A stretch of 13,446 nt of DNA from Thermoplasmata archaeon (GCA_030606465.1 JAUWGL010000007.1:1-13446), one strand, 5' to 3'. Numbered from the stretch's first letter, positions 1 to 7,671 are shown. The notes: a model not told the origin generated them from the letters alone. Numbers and translations: made by a program.

Positions 1-557
1 CAGTTTGGACAATATGGTGCAAAATGAGGTTTTTGAATTAGAAGGTTTTTCTCTTTTAGTTTATAAAACTGCCATTGTATAAACCTGTTATATCCTTTGG
101 ATATAGTGCTCATAATTCTTGAGTAATCTATTAAAAATCCGAATCTTTTCCAATAATCTTCTACGTATACTTCTCCAAAGTATTTTACTACTTCTACAGG
201 GTCTGTTAATTTTTTTATTAAATCATTATTGCATCCATATTCTTTAAGTGATTTTATGGTAGCTGGATCTTTACGTTCTACTTTTTTTGCAAAACCAACT
301 GAGGGAATTCCTGATGCATGAAATCCTGCAGGGAATAAAACATCATAACCGGTCATTCGTTTGTAACGAGCAATAGTGTCACAGTATGTAAAACCTCTCA
401 TGTGTCCTACATGTAGATAGCCTGATACTCCAGGATAGGCAAAATGGATGAAGAATTTTTTTTTGTTTTCTTTTTTTGCTTTATAGATTTTTTCTTCAAA
501 CCATTTGTTTTGCCATTTTTTTTCGACTGTTATGTAGTCGTAGTTTTTTTTATCCAT
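1..557 (-). CDS. leuS: Leucyl-tRNA synthetase, N-terminal part (runs off the window)
   Basis: Charges tRNA-Leu with leucine in the cytoplasm. Only the first 185 codons are present; the gene continues beyond base 1, so it is cut by the window and not broken. The class I signature is visible as HVGH at residues 49-52 after a hydrophobic strand (FFIHFAYP), followed by IARYKRM and a DVLFPAGFHASG stretch that matches the archaeal/eukaryotic LeuRS Rossmann core. Later come DYWKRFGFLIDYSR and FIQWQFYKLKEK, also typical of archaeal LeuRS. The ATG at 557 is the first start, and the protein begins close to the family's usual distance from HVGH. On this strand an AT-rich TATA-like stretch lies near 589-597. 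The editing domain, KMSKS loop and anticodon-binding domain are outside the window. Other class I synthetases (Ile, Val) are less likely because of these archaeal LeuRS-like blocks. Confidence 0.85.
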   Translation of the reverse strand, partial: MDKKNYDYITVEKKWQNKWFEEKIYKAKKENKKKFFIHFAYPGVSGYLHVGHMRGFTYCDTIARYKRMTGYDVLFPAGFHASGIPSVGFAKKVERKDPATIKSLKEYGCNNDLIKKLTDPVEVVKYFGEVYVEDYWKRFGFLIDYSRIMSTISKGYNRFIQWQFYKLKEKNLLIQKPHFAPYCPN

Positions 558-649
558 GTGTCTTATCCTTTGGGAAATGAATGATGCTTTATTTAATGGT
601 TTTTCTCCATATTGTCATAATGTCAAATCAGATACTCTTACACGCAATG

Positions 650-660
650 TTTATATATTA
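650..660 (+). promoter_or_regulatory. TATA box for the small gene at 701
   Basis: TTTATATATTA is a near-ideal archaeal TATA box. A start of transcription about 25 bases downstream (near 680) would give a leader of roughly 20 bases holding the GGTGGTGA Shine-Dalgarno at 687-694, ahead of the ATG at 701. The spacing of all three elements is what an archaeal mRNA needs. Confidence 0.55.
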
Positions 661-700
661 TCGGTTACAGAGTATAACTTAGAAATGGTGGTGACAAAAA

Positions 701-811
701 ATGAAAATCGTCAGCGAAATAAAAACCCAACAAGAACTTAATGAACTGAAATCTACAATGGAAATATTCATAGTAACCAACAGAATCAGGCAAATTGCAC
801 GATTAGCCTAA
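701..811 (+). CDS. Candidate 36-residue small protein
   Basis: The ORF begins at an ATG preceded by GGTGGTGA, a strong Shine-Dalgarno, about seven bases upstream, and ends with TAA at 809-811. The peptide starts MKIVSEIKTQQELNELK and ends RIRQIARLA. It looks helical, with a charged N-terminal half and a hydrophobic patch (MEIFIV) before a basic end. A TATA box lies about 45 bases upstream, and an oligo-T run follows at 857-863, so the piece has the outline of a complete transcription unit. I do not recognise the family. It could instead be a small RNA that happens to contain an ORF; no homologue can be checked here. Confidence 0.45.
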   Translation: MKIVSEIKTQQELNELKSTMEIFIVTNRIRQIARLA

Positions 812-856
812 AAAACAATGATACCTCTACCCTTCCACCATTAAAACAATATTATA

Positions 857-863
857 TTTTTTT
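857..863 (+). terminator. Oligo-T terminator of the small unit at 701
   Basis: A run of seven T, followed within 25 bases by further T-rich blocks (to about 889), lies about 45 bases after the small ORF on the plus strand. Archaeal termination commonly uses such T-runs without a hairpin. The later T-rich blocks overlap the A-rich, lysine-coding 3' end of the convergent gene at 865, so only the first run is independent evidence. Confidence 0.4.
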
Positions 864-864
864 A

Positions 865-1533
865 CTATTCACCTTTTTCTTTCTTTTTTCCTTTATGAGG
901 AATCACCTTTTTCAGTTTACCTATCTTACCAAATGCCCCTTTAAACTTTGAAGCCTTTGATTTCCCTTCAGTACCTTCCGATTCAGTTTTACCTCCTTTT
1001 TTCCTATGAAGCTTGTTTTTTAAACCAGCAAGTTTTTTGAATCTAGACTCAGATTTTGGTTTTATTTTGGGTTTCCTTAAATCCAAATTCACAAGTTTAC
1101 CACTTTCATCAAAACCAACTCTAAAAGTAGTAGGAGTTATATCCTTTACTTTTGTTAAAACTTCAGCATCTGTTAAATCCTCACCTGTTTTTGATTTTTT
1201 TCTTCTAATTCTAATTGAAAACTTCCGAGATTTAGGTTTCAACCCGCTTTTTTCCAACTCCATCTCAGATGTTAACTGTTTTTCCCCATCCTTAATTGAA
1301 TATTCGCTTAATACATCACTAGGATAAACATCTCCCTCAACTATCTCAGGTTCTTTAAGTGCATATTCTGGAAATTTGTCTTCAAACTCTTTGACTTCGT
1401 CTAAAAGTACCTGTATTTTTTCATGTGTTCTTTCCTTAGAAAGAGTATCACCTTCCCCAAGATCAGGTTCAGGCATATTATCTATCTTTTCTTTTATTTC
1501 AACAGAACTTTTGCTCACAAGATGTTCTATCAT
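865..1533 (-). CDS. Uncharacterised charge-polarised protein
   Basis: I do not recognise this 222-residue protein. Residues 1-95 are rich in Glu and Asp, with a probable helix around 35-55. Residues 100-115 form a basic patch (KSRKFSIRIRRKK). Residues 120-155 look like the only folded part, with a strand pattern around TTFRVGFDESGKLVNLDL. Residues 155-222 are strongly basic and low in complexity, rich in Lys, Gly and Ser, ending HKGKKKEKGE. There is no signal peptide or membrane segment, so it is probably cytoplasmic. The basic tail suggests binding to nucleic acid, ribosome or acidic lipid, but that is inference. It lies 68 bases downstream of the OPT transporter on the same strand and may share its transcript. 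The ATG at 1533 has no evident Shine-Dalgarno. Confidence 0.7.
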   Translation of the reverse strand: MIEHLVSKSSVEIKEKIDNMPEPDLGEGDTLSKERTHEKIQVLLDEVKEFEDKFPEYALKEPEIVEGDVYPSDVLSEYSIKDGEKQLTSEMELEKSGLKPKSRKFSIRIRRKKSKTGEDLTDAEVLTKVKDITPTTFRVGFDESGKLVNLDLRKPKIKPKSESRFKKLAGLKNKLHRKKGGKTESEGTEGKSKASKFKGAFGKIGKLKKVIPHKGKKKEKGE

Positions 1534-1601
1534 TTATGGCATATAAAGACATTTTGGAAAAAACTTGACCAATGATATAGCTCAAAACAAGCTTAAACAA
1601 A

Positions 1602-3608
1602 CTACATCTTTTTCTTATTAATCATATTTTTTATAGGAATGTACGCCAACAACAATGCTATATAGACCCATATCAGCAATCCTGGCCACCATGGAGCATT
1701 ATCAAATACATTGAATTGTAAACCCGTGACAAAAAGAATTGCCACAACAACACCCATTAAAGCTTCACCTGTTACAAGACCAGCTGTGAATAGCAAGCCT
1801 GTTCTTATGGCTTTTTCCTTTGGTTTCACATCAGTCTGTTTGATAGCTAGTTCCCAATCGCTTATTTCTTCCTCTTCAGCACTTCCATATTTTTTCTTTA
1901 GAAAACCATCTGTGACGTATCTTATTCCCCCACCCGCAAATATAGGGACAGACAATGTAAACGGCAGATAGATACCAATAGCAACAGGTAAAACAGGTAA
2001 ACCAATGAGTATTAATACTAAAGCTAAAAACATTCCTGCAATAATATATGGCCATAACATTTCTCCACCTAAAACACCCTGCACAATTCCTTTCATAAGA
2101 AACGCTTGTGGTGCAGGAAGCTTTTGACTACCTATTGTAAAAGCTTTATGAAGAACACCTATTACCAAACCTACCACACCAGAAATCGCTATTACTCCAA
2201 GAAACATAGATATCTGTAATTTTTTAGGAGTAGCACCAAGCATTTGACCACAGGCCATAGACTGCAAAAGATCTCCAGATATAGAACCAGCTATACAAAT
2301 AACCGCAGAAATAAAAATTACAATAGCCATCCCTGCAAGCCCTGTTTCCCCAAATCCTAACATAATAAGACTAACAATAAGCAAAACTGCAACTGTAACA
2401 CCAGATATAGGGCAATTTGACGACCCAACAAGACCAGTAAGATATCCTGCCAGGGCACTTGCTATAAACGCAAAAAGAACTGTTATAGCAGCCATAATCA
2501 AAGAAATCCCAAACAGCTCAGAAAGCCACATATACAATAAAAAGATAGGAATGATCATTAACACAATAACTGTAAATACCAGCTTGTAGCTTAGATCTTG
2601 ATCTGTTCTTTTTTTGGTTTTTACCTGCCCACCTTTTATTCCAATAACTGCTTCTTTTATACTGCTAACAAGATTTGTCCGTATACTCCATATAGCATAT
2701 AACCCGCCAACAAGCATTGTTCCAACACCAATGTACCTTACTTGCTCCCCCCATACAGTATAAAATCCGCCAAGAAGTGGACCAAGCTCAATAAATTCCG
2801 TTGCAGGTGGTGGTAATCCTCCGACTAATACAACTAATGGTGCGATAATAACCCAACCTAACAAACCGCCTACAAAAACATAAGAAGCAATACGTGGTCC
2901 AATAATCCATCCTACACCTAAAAGAGCAGGTGATGTTGTTACACCTCCATACATCCATCCATCTCTCGATTTCCCCAATATATCATATTTTCCAATGTTG
3001 CCTATATGTTCTATTGTTCCTCTGAAAACATTGAGAGATAATTCCCCAAACTTGTAAAGACCAGCTATTACAGCTCCTAAGACAAGCCAGATTCCACCAG
3101 TACTGCCATCTTCTTTTTTTTCTTCTGCTGTTTCTCCACCAACAGTTGTTGTAAGAACAGCTGCAACAGCAATACCTTCAGGAAACGGTAAATCTGTTTT
3201 TATAACCAGTGCACGTCGAAGGGGAACCATCCATAGTACACCAAGAATACCTCCAAGAAGAGCAATAATGGTTGTCTCTAGATAATGAATCTCTGTCCAT
3301 ACTCCAAGTAAAATTAGAGCAGGGATTGTAAAAATAGCTCCTGCTGCAACGCATTCCCCTGCTGAAGCACCCATTGTTGCAAGATTAACTTCAAGTATTG
3401 TTCCCTTAAATGGTTTGAGAATCGCAAGAGCCATGACTGCACCAGGGATAATTGCAGAAACAGTCATACCCGCATAAAGACCTAGATAGGCGTTTGCTGC
3501 TCCAAGTAAAATAGCTAGAAAAACACCAACTAACATTGCTTTTACCGTGAGTTCAGGGATGATTTTATTAGATGGTATAAAAGATTGGAAGTTTTCACGA
3601 TCACTCAT
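1602..3608 (-). CDS. OPT-family oligopeptide transporter
   Basis: Integral membrane transporter of the OPT superfamily, whose members import oligopeptides or metal chelates using the proton gradient. The 668-residue length fits the prokaryotic branch. Hydrophobic segments run through almost the whole protein, starting at residues 22-45. Family marks include the N-terminal ANAYLGLYAGMTVSAIIP block, LPFPEG at 140-145, GSSNCPISG at 395-403, and a later SGDLLQSMACGQMLGATP block. A hydrophilic loop (about 158-172, EEKKEDGS) and another near 325-340 separate hydrophobic halves. The substrate cannot be read from sequence. There is no Shine-Dalgarno before the ATG, and a TATA-like stretch lies about 28 bases upstream, so translation is probably leaderless. 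A divergent histidine kinase starts 126 bases away. Confidence 0.9.
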   Translation of the reverse strand: MSDRENFQSFIPSNKIIPELTVKAMLVGVFLAILLGAANAYLGLYAGMTVSAIIPGAVMALAILKPFKGTILEVNLATMGASAGECVAAGAIFTIPALILLGVWTEIHYLETTIIALLGGILGVLWMVPLRRALVIKTDLPFPEGIAVAAVLTTTVGGETAEEKKEDGSTGGIWLVLGAVIAGLYKFGELSLNVFRGTIEHIGNIGKYDILGKSRDGWMYGGVTTSPALLGVGWIIGPRIASYVFVGGLLGWVIIAPLVVLVGGLPPPATEFIELGPLLGGFYTVWGEQVRYIGVGTMLVGGLYAIWSIRTNLVSSIKEAVIGIKGGQVKTKKRTDQDLSYKLVFTVIVLMIIPIFLLYMWLSELFGISLIMAAITVLFAFIASALAGYLTGLVGSSNCPISGVTVAVLLIVSLIMLGFGETGLAGMAIVIFISAVICIAGSISGDLLQSMACGQMLGATPKKLQISMFLGVIAISGVVGLVIGVLHKAFTIGSQKLPAPQAFLMKGIVQGVLGGEMLWPYIIAGMFLALVLILIGLPVLPVAIGIYLPFTLSVPIFAGGGIRYVTDGFLKKKYGSAEEEEISDWELAIKQTDVKPKEKAIRTGLLFTAGLVTGEALMGVVVAILFVTGLQFNVFDNAPWWPGLLIWVYIALLLAYIPIKNMINKKKM

Positions 3609-3734
3609 ATTAATACATTATATAAATTTTATTATATTAAAACTTATTTATTTCCTATGATAATAAAAACCTGTAAAAGTTTTAATATACCTAACTTATT
3701 TAACTAATTAGTAAAATGGTGGGGCCTGGATCAG
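3609..3734. promoter_or_regulatory. Divergent promoter region between transporter and kinase
   Basis: This AT-rich gap serves both flanking genes. For the transporter (minus strand), a TTTTAATATA-type box at about 3632-3642 sits at the distance expected for a leaderless start. For the kinase (plus strand), TTTAATATAC at 3681-3690 would start transcription near 3706-3712, just before the GGTGGGG at 3718-3724. I see no clear dyad operator. Confidence 0.45.
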
Positions 3735-4604
3735 ATGATTGAAAATCTTTCAGAAGAACTTGATGAGAAACTTAAGGAAAAAGATGCAATAATAGAAGAA
3801 CTTGAGAGGAAATTAAGAGAGACTGAACAGAAACTCAATGAATTTAACAGAAATTTAGAGCAAAGAGTTATAGAAAGAACAGTTGAAGTTAATAGGCTTC
3901 TATTACATAAAACCAGATTTATTGATAATCTTAGCCATGATCTTGGAACACCTTTAACACCACTCATTACTCTTCTACCTGCGATAAAAAATGAGGTGAG
4001 TAATCCTAAGACAAAGGAATTAGTTGACACCTGTATACGTAATGCTGAATATATAAGACGTGTTGTTAATAACACTCGAAAATTAGCTGAGGTAAGCTCC
4101 ACTGATTTTCTTTTGAAGAAGGAGAGCTTGTTTGACATTGTAAATGAGTTGCAAAAGAAATATGAGGTGATTTTTAATAGTTGTAATATTAAAGTTGAGA
4201 ACAATATCTCCAAAGATGTATTTATCAAAACTGAAAAATCTAAATTAATGGACTTATTTGATCACATTTCTTCTAACGCGGTAAATAGTATGCCAGATGG
4301 AGGGGCATTAACTTTTGAATCGAAAACTATACAAAGGAACAACGAAACTTTTATTCAAATATCGGTTAGTGACACAGGTGTAGGCCTTATCAGAGAACAG
4401 ACTGATCATTTATTTGATGAGTTTTACAAGGTTGATGATTCTAGACATAAGCTAGATTCAACAGGTTTAGGTCTTACTATTTGTAAGAACATAGTAGAAA
4501 AACATGGAGGTAAGATTTGGGCTGACAGCCATGGGGAAGGAACTGGTACAACCATCCATTTCACTCTTCCATCACCTGAAGTCGTATTCAGTAGAAGCTT
4601 TTAG
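3735..4604 (+). CDS. Soluble sensor histidine kinase without a recognisable input domain
   Basis: Autophosphorylating signalling kinase of 289 residues. Residues 1-58 are a charged heptad-like coiled coil (EELERKLRETEQKLNEF, then ERTVEVNRLLLHK). The dimerisation/phosphoacceptor motif is at 65-76, NLSHDLGTPLTP, with His68. The ATPase part follows: N-box Asn181 in SSNAVNSMPDGG, G1 box DTGVGL at 213-218, an F-box-like FDEFYKVD at 227-234, and G2 box STGLGLTIC at 242-250. All catalytic boxes are intact. There is no membrane segment, HAMP, PAS or GAF domain, so the signal would have to come through the coiled coil or a partner. No response regulator lies in the window. The frame is closed by a stop shortly upstream with no earlier start, so the short N-terminus is real. 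Confidence 0.9.
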   Translation: MIENLSEELDEKLKEKDAIIEELERKLRETEQKLNEFNRNLEQRVIERTVEVNRLLLHKTRFIDNLSHDLGTPLTPLITLLPAIKNEVSNPKTKELVDTCIRNAEYIRRVVNNTRKLAEVSSTDFLLKKESLFDIVNELQKKYEVIFNSCNIKVENNISKDVFIKTEKSKLMDLFDHISSNAVNSMPDGGALTFESKTIQRNNETFIQISVSDTGVGLIREQTDHLFDEFYKVDDSRHKLDSTGLGLTICKNIVEKHGGKIWADSHGEGTGTTIHFTLPSPEVVFSRSF

Positions 4605-4610
4605 TAAAAA

Positions 4611-4629
4611 AAGAAAGAGTTTATATAAT
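4611..4629 (+). promoter_or_regulatory. Strong BRE/TATA promoter behind the kinase gene
   Basis: A purine-rich block (AAGAAAGAG) directly precedes TTTATATAAT at 4620-4629, the classic archaeal BRE plus TATA arrangement. The predicted start of transcription is near 4647-4652, just ahead of GGGAGAGG at 4652-4659. It lies just downstream of the kinase stop, so it drives something separate. Confidence 0.55.
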
Positions 4630-4667
4630 AGGTCTTTATTTTGGCTGCTCAGGGAGAGGCAAGAATT

Positions 4668-4772
4668 ATGTTCGAGAATAAAGAGCAGAAAGTAAATGAA
4701 CACCGTTTTGGAAAATTAGAATTAGTGGATAAAGAGATTTTTTTTATTTCGTTTAATACAAGAGACAATTAA
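4668..4772 (+). CDS. Candidate 34-residue small protein or small RNA
   Basis: An ATG at 4668 follows GGGAGAGG by eight bases and opens a 34-codon ORF ending in TAA at 4770-4772. The peptide starts MFENKEQKVNEHRFGKLE and ends with a short aromatic stretch (IFFISF) and TRDN. I do not recognise it. A run of eight T at 4738-4745 falls inside the ORF; archaeal RNA polymerase can terminate at such runs, so the product may be a small RNA of about 90-100 bases instead of a protein. The end overlaps the convergent membrane-protein gene by four bases. Confidence 0.35.
   Translation: MFENKEQKVNEHRFGKLELVDKEIFFISFNTRDN
4738..4745 (+). terminator. Oligo-T run, possible terminator
   Basis: Eight consecutive T about 90 bases after the predicted transcription start. 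If it works as a terminator, the unit at 4650-4745 is a small RNA. It also encodes Ile-Phe-Phe in the overlapping ORF, which is the alternative reason for the T-run. Confidence 0.3.
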
Positions 4773-4966
4773 AAAATTGTTAATAAAAAATTTTGAATTG
4801 TATTAAAAATACCAAGTGCATCTAATCCAATTAGAATAACAAAGAATACGACTAGTACTAGAAGGATTTTAAGTGCAAATTTAATAAGTTTCCATGCAAC
4901 AACCACAAGTATTATACCTATTAGAAAAACAGCCCAGAGGGGTAAATATACACCAAGTATTTCCAT
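4769..4966 (-). CDS. Small two-helix membrane protein
   Basis: A 65-residue protein beginning MEILGVYLPLW, made almost wholly of two hydrophobic helices (about residues 8-25 and 29-50) separated by WKLIK/ALK, with a hydrophobic C-terminal end. I do not recognise a family; it resembles many small archaeal membrane proteins of unknown function. I chose the ATG at 4966 over an in-frame GTG at 4975 because GGGTGG at 4972-4977 lies at Shine-Dalgarno distance from the ATG and would overlap the GTG. A three-codon frame (4968-4979) sits directly ahead of the start and ends one base before it. Confidence 0.7.
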   Translation of the reverse strand: MEILGVYLPLWAVFLIGIILVVVAWKLIKFALKILLVLVVFFVILIGLDALGIFNTIQNFLLTIF

Positions 4967-5026
4967 TTCAGCCACCCATATGATATATGAACAATATGTG
5001 TTATAACGTTTTGGAATAATATCCCA

Positions 5027-5035
5027 AAATATACT
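5027..5035 (+). promoter_or_regulatory. TATA-like box for hef
   Basis: AAATATACT lies 27-35 bases ahead of the GTG start of hef and no Shine-Dalgarno is present, so transcription would begin at or next to the start codon (leaderless mRNA). Confidence 0.4.
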
Positions 5036-5061
5036 AAAACCTTAATTGTATTCTGTTTTTT

Positions 5062-7341
5062 GTGTATATCAAACATGAGTTTATAAAACCAAATTGTGTT
5101 GAACGTAGAGAATATCAGATAAACATAGCCAGTTCTGCTGCTAAGAGCAATACCTTGGTTGTTTTACCTACTGGCCTTGGAAAAACTGTTATTGCGTTAA
5201 TGCTGATAGCAGAAGAGTTGGAAAAAGGTAATAAAAAAATACTGTTTTTAGCACCGACGAAACCATTAGTAAATCAGCATTCACATTTTCTTAAACAATT
5301 TCTTACTATTGAAGAGAGCTCTATTGTTGTTTTCACAGGAGAGATTGCCCCTGCAAAGCGAAAGGAGATGTGGGATAATAGCCAGATAATTGTTTCCACT
5401 CCTCAGGTTGTTGAAAATGATCTTTTATCTAAACGATTGAACTTAGAGGATGTTTCTTTTTTAATATTTGATGAGTCACATCATGCAGTCGGTGAATATG
5501 CTTATGTTTTTGTATCAGAGATGTATCAGAAACAACAGGAGAAGGATAGACTTGTGCTTGGTATGACTGCTTCTCCTGGAAATGATATTTCTAAGATCCT
5601 TGAAGTATGTAAAAACCTTGATATTGACAATATTGAGATTCGTACGAAATATGATCCTGATGTTAAACCATATGTTCATGATTTGAAGATGTCTTGGAAG
5701 GAGATAGATTTACCAAGTGATTTTGCGTATACTATGCAGCTTCTTAGGACGGCTTTATCTGAACGTTTAAAAAAATTGAAAAAAATAGGAGTCTTGGAAA
5801 GCTCATCTGTTTCTCTTATAAATCGTACTAAGCTTTTAGATGCTCAGAAAAAAATACAAAGTGAGATACGATCTAGGGTTAAACCTCCTAAGGTTTTATT
5901 CGATGCAGCTTCCACTCAGAATGAAGCAATGAAAATACATTATGCCTTGGAACTATTTCAAACACAAGGAGTAAACGCGTTTAAAAACTATTTTAAAAGA
6001 ATAGGAAAGGAAGCAGTTTCAAAAGGTGGTAGTAAAGCCTCAAGAGTGATTATGTCCGATAGTAACATTTTGGAGGCTGTTGCCTATGCTAAATCTTTTG
6101 ACATTGAGCATCCTAAGCTAGATGAAATCGTTAAAATTGTTAAACAGCAGTTAAACATGAAAACTGATTCAAAAATCATTATTTTTACTCATTATCGTGA
6201 CACATCATCTTATGTGAAAGATTTATTGGAAAATGTGAAAGAAGCAAGACCTGCTAGATTCATCGGGCAAGCATGTAAAGATGAGGATAAGGGATTAACT
6301 CAAAAAGAACAAGCTGCAATGATTGAGAAATTCAAAAAAGGAGAGTATAATGTGTTAATAGCTACCTCAGTAGCAGAGGAAGGTCTTGACATACCATCAA
6401 CTGATCTTGTAGTGTTTTATGAACCTGTTCCATCAGAAATAAGGCTTATCCAGAGGAGAGGGAGAACTGCTAGGAAGATGTCTGGGAAAGTAATTATACT
6501 AATAACTAAGGGTACTTCTGATGAAGGATATTATTGGTCTGCTAAAAGAAAAGAGAAACGTATGAGATCTGAACTTGAACTGATACGTTCAAAACTTGAT
6601 AAAAAATTAGAAGATGCAGATTCATTCTATAAAAAACAAACAGCTGAGAAACCTGAGCAAAAAACTTTGAAAGATTATGGAAAAAAAGAAAAAAACCAAG
6701 TGAAAATAACGGTGGATCATCGAGAGTATCGTTCAAATGTGGTAAAAAATCTTGCTGCTAAAGGCATTTATGTGGAACCTGAACAATTAGATGTTGGAGA
6801 TTATGTTTTATCATCTCGTATAGGTGTTGAAAGAAAAAATGTTGATGATTTTTTAGAATCTCTTGTAGGTGGCAAATTGTTTAGGCAGATAGCGCATCTC
6901 AGGGATGCATATTCCCGGCCTGTTCTTATTCTTGAAGGGGAAAACTTGTTGAGTAAACGTAATATTAGTCATAATGCAATTTTTGGTAGTTTGGCATCTA
7001 TTAGTGTGGATTTTGGTGTTCCTGTGCTTACTACCAAAAATGCCTCGGAAACCGCTGATCTTCTGTATGTTATCGCTCGAAGGGAGCAACGTGATGGTAA
7101 AAAAACGGTTGCTATACGCGGGGAAAAAACTATGATGTCTTTAATGGAAAGGCAACAGTTTCTTGTTGAAGGTTTGCCGAATGTTTCAGCTGTTCTTGCA
7201 AAAAGGCTTTTAGCTCATTTTGGTAGTATACGTGACATTGCGAATGCTACTGAGGAGGAGCTTATAAACGTGAAAGGCGTAGGAAAAAATATTGCTTCTG
7301 ATATTTTAAGGCTTTTAAATGCGAGATATCTTGAAAAATAA
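5062..7341 (+). CDS. hef: Hef: fused SF2 helicase and XPF/MUS81-type nuclease
   Basis: Euryarchaeal enzyme that remodels and cuts stalled or forked DNA; related to FANCM and XPF. At 759 residues it is full length. Helicase motifs: PTGLGKT (36-42, Walker A), DESH (137-140), TAS (169-171), SVAEEGLDIP (436-445) and QRRGRTAR (464-471). Residues about 200-340 are the helical insert between the RecA-like lobes. A charged linker (about 500-548) leads to the nuclease, where VGDYVLSS and VERKNVDDF (578-597) give the GD...ERKxxxD catalytic signature. Tandem helix-hairpin-helix motifs end the protein (GLPNVSAVLAKRLLAHFGS and VKGVGKNIASDIL). All catalytic residues look intact, so both activities are expected. 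The GTG start is supported by the family N-terminus (Y-I-K-H-x-F-I-K-P). Confidence 0.95.
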   Translation: MYIKHEFIKPNCVERREYQINIASSAAKSNTLVVLPTGLGKTVIALMLIAEELEKGNKKILFLAPTKPLVNQHSHFLKQFLTIEESSIVVFTGEIAPAKRKEMWDNSQIIVSTPQVVENDLLSKRLNLEDVSFLIFDESHHAVGEYAYVFVSEMYQKQQEKDRLVLGMTASPGNDISKILEVCKNLDIDNIEIRTKYDPDVKPYVHDLKMSWKEIDLPSDFAYTMQLLRTALSERLKKLKKIGVLESSSVSLINRTKLLDAQKKIQSEIRSRVKPPKVLFDAASTQNEAMKIHYALELFQTQGVNAFKNYFKRIGKEAVSKGGSKASRVIMSDSNILEAVAYAKSFDIEHPKLDEIVKIVKQQLNMKTDSKIIIFTHYRDTSSYVKDLLENVKEARPARFIGQACKDEDKGLTQKEQAAMIEKFKKGEYNVLIATSVAEEGLDIPSTDLVVFYEPVPSEIRLIQRRGRTARKMSGKVIILITKGTSDEGYYWSAKRKEKRMRSELELIRSKLDKKLEDADSFYKKQTAEKPEQKTLKDYGKKEKNQVKITVDHREYRSNVVKNLAAKGIYVEPEQLDVGDYVLSSRIGVERKNVDDFLESLVGGKLFRQIAHLRDAYSRPVLILEGENLLSKRNISHNAIFGSLASISVDFGVPVLTTKNASETADLLYVIARREQRDGKKTVAIRGEKTMMSLMERQQFLVEGLPNVSAVLAKRLLAHFGSIRDIANATEEELINVKGVGKNIASDILRLLNARYLEK

Positions 7342-7360
7342 TTTTTTCCCAAATATTTTT
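7342..7360 (+). terminator. Oligo-T terminator after hef
   Basis: T6 directly behind the hef stop and T5 ten bases later, with no hairpin: the usual archaeal pattern. The next gene then needs its own promoter. Confidence 0.45.
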
Positions 7361-7409
7361 ATTTGTGATGGTGTTACAGTGCTGAAACAAATGGGTAAGT
7401 GATGTCCTT

Positions 7410-7664
7410 ATGGCAGCTGATGATAAGATTATGCAGGTTTGTGATGGTTTAGATATGCTTCATGAAGACAATTCGATTCCTAGGAATATTAGGAGAGGGG
7501 CTGAAGAAGTTAAGAATAGTTTACTTAATGAGTCTGATCCTTTAGATGTTAGGGTTGCTAGTGCTGCTTCTCGTCTTGATGAATTGGCTAATGATCCTAA
7601 TATTCCATTACATGGTAGAACGTTGATTTGGAATATCATGAGTCGTTTAGAAGAGATTGCATAA
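7410..7664 (+). CDS. UPF0147 family protein
   Basis: Small all-helical cytoplasmic protein (84 residues) of the UPF0147 family, widespread in Euryarchaeota and of unknown function. The conserved core is visible: DNSIPRNIRRGAEE at 21-34, then DPLDVRVASAASRLDELANDP (about 43-63), IPLHGRTLIWNIMSRLE towards the end. Length agrees with the family. The ATG at 7410 is preceded by GGGTAAGTGA at 7393-7402, an imperfect Shine-Dalgarno whose own ATG opens a three-codon frame. It sits 68 bases after hef. Confidence 0.9.
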   Translation: MAADDKIMQVCDGLDMLHEDNSIPRNIRRGAEEVKNSLLNESDPLDVRVASAASRLDELANDPNIPLHGRTLIWNIMSRLEEIA

Positions 7665-7671
7665 GGTTTTA

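Noticed and set aside
556-741. Plus-strand 61-codon frame opposite the start of leuS
   Set aside because: Begins inside the leuS start region, lacks a ribosome site at its first ATG, and conflicts with the better-supported frame at 701.
1013-1327. Plus-strand 104-codon frame opposite the charge-polarised protein
   Set aside because: Shadow of the Lys/Glu-rich minus-strand gene; Phe/Ser-rich product with no start signals.
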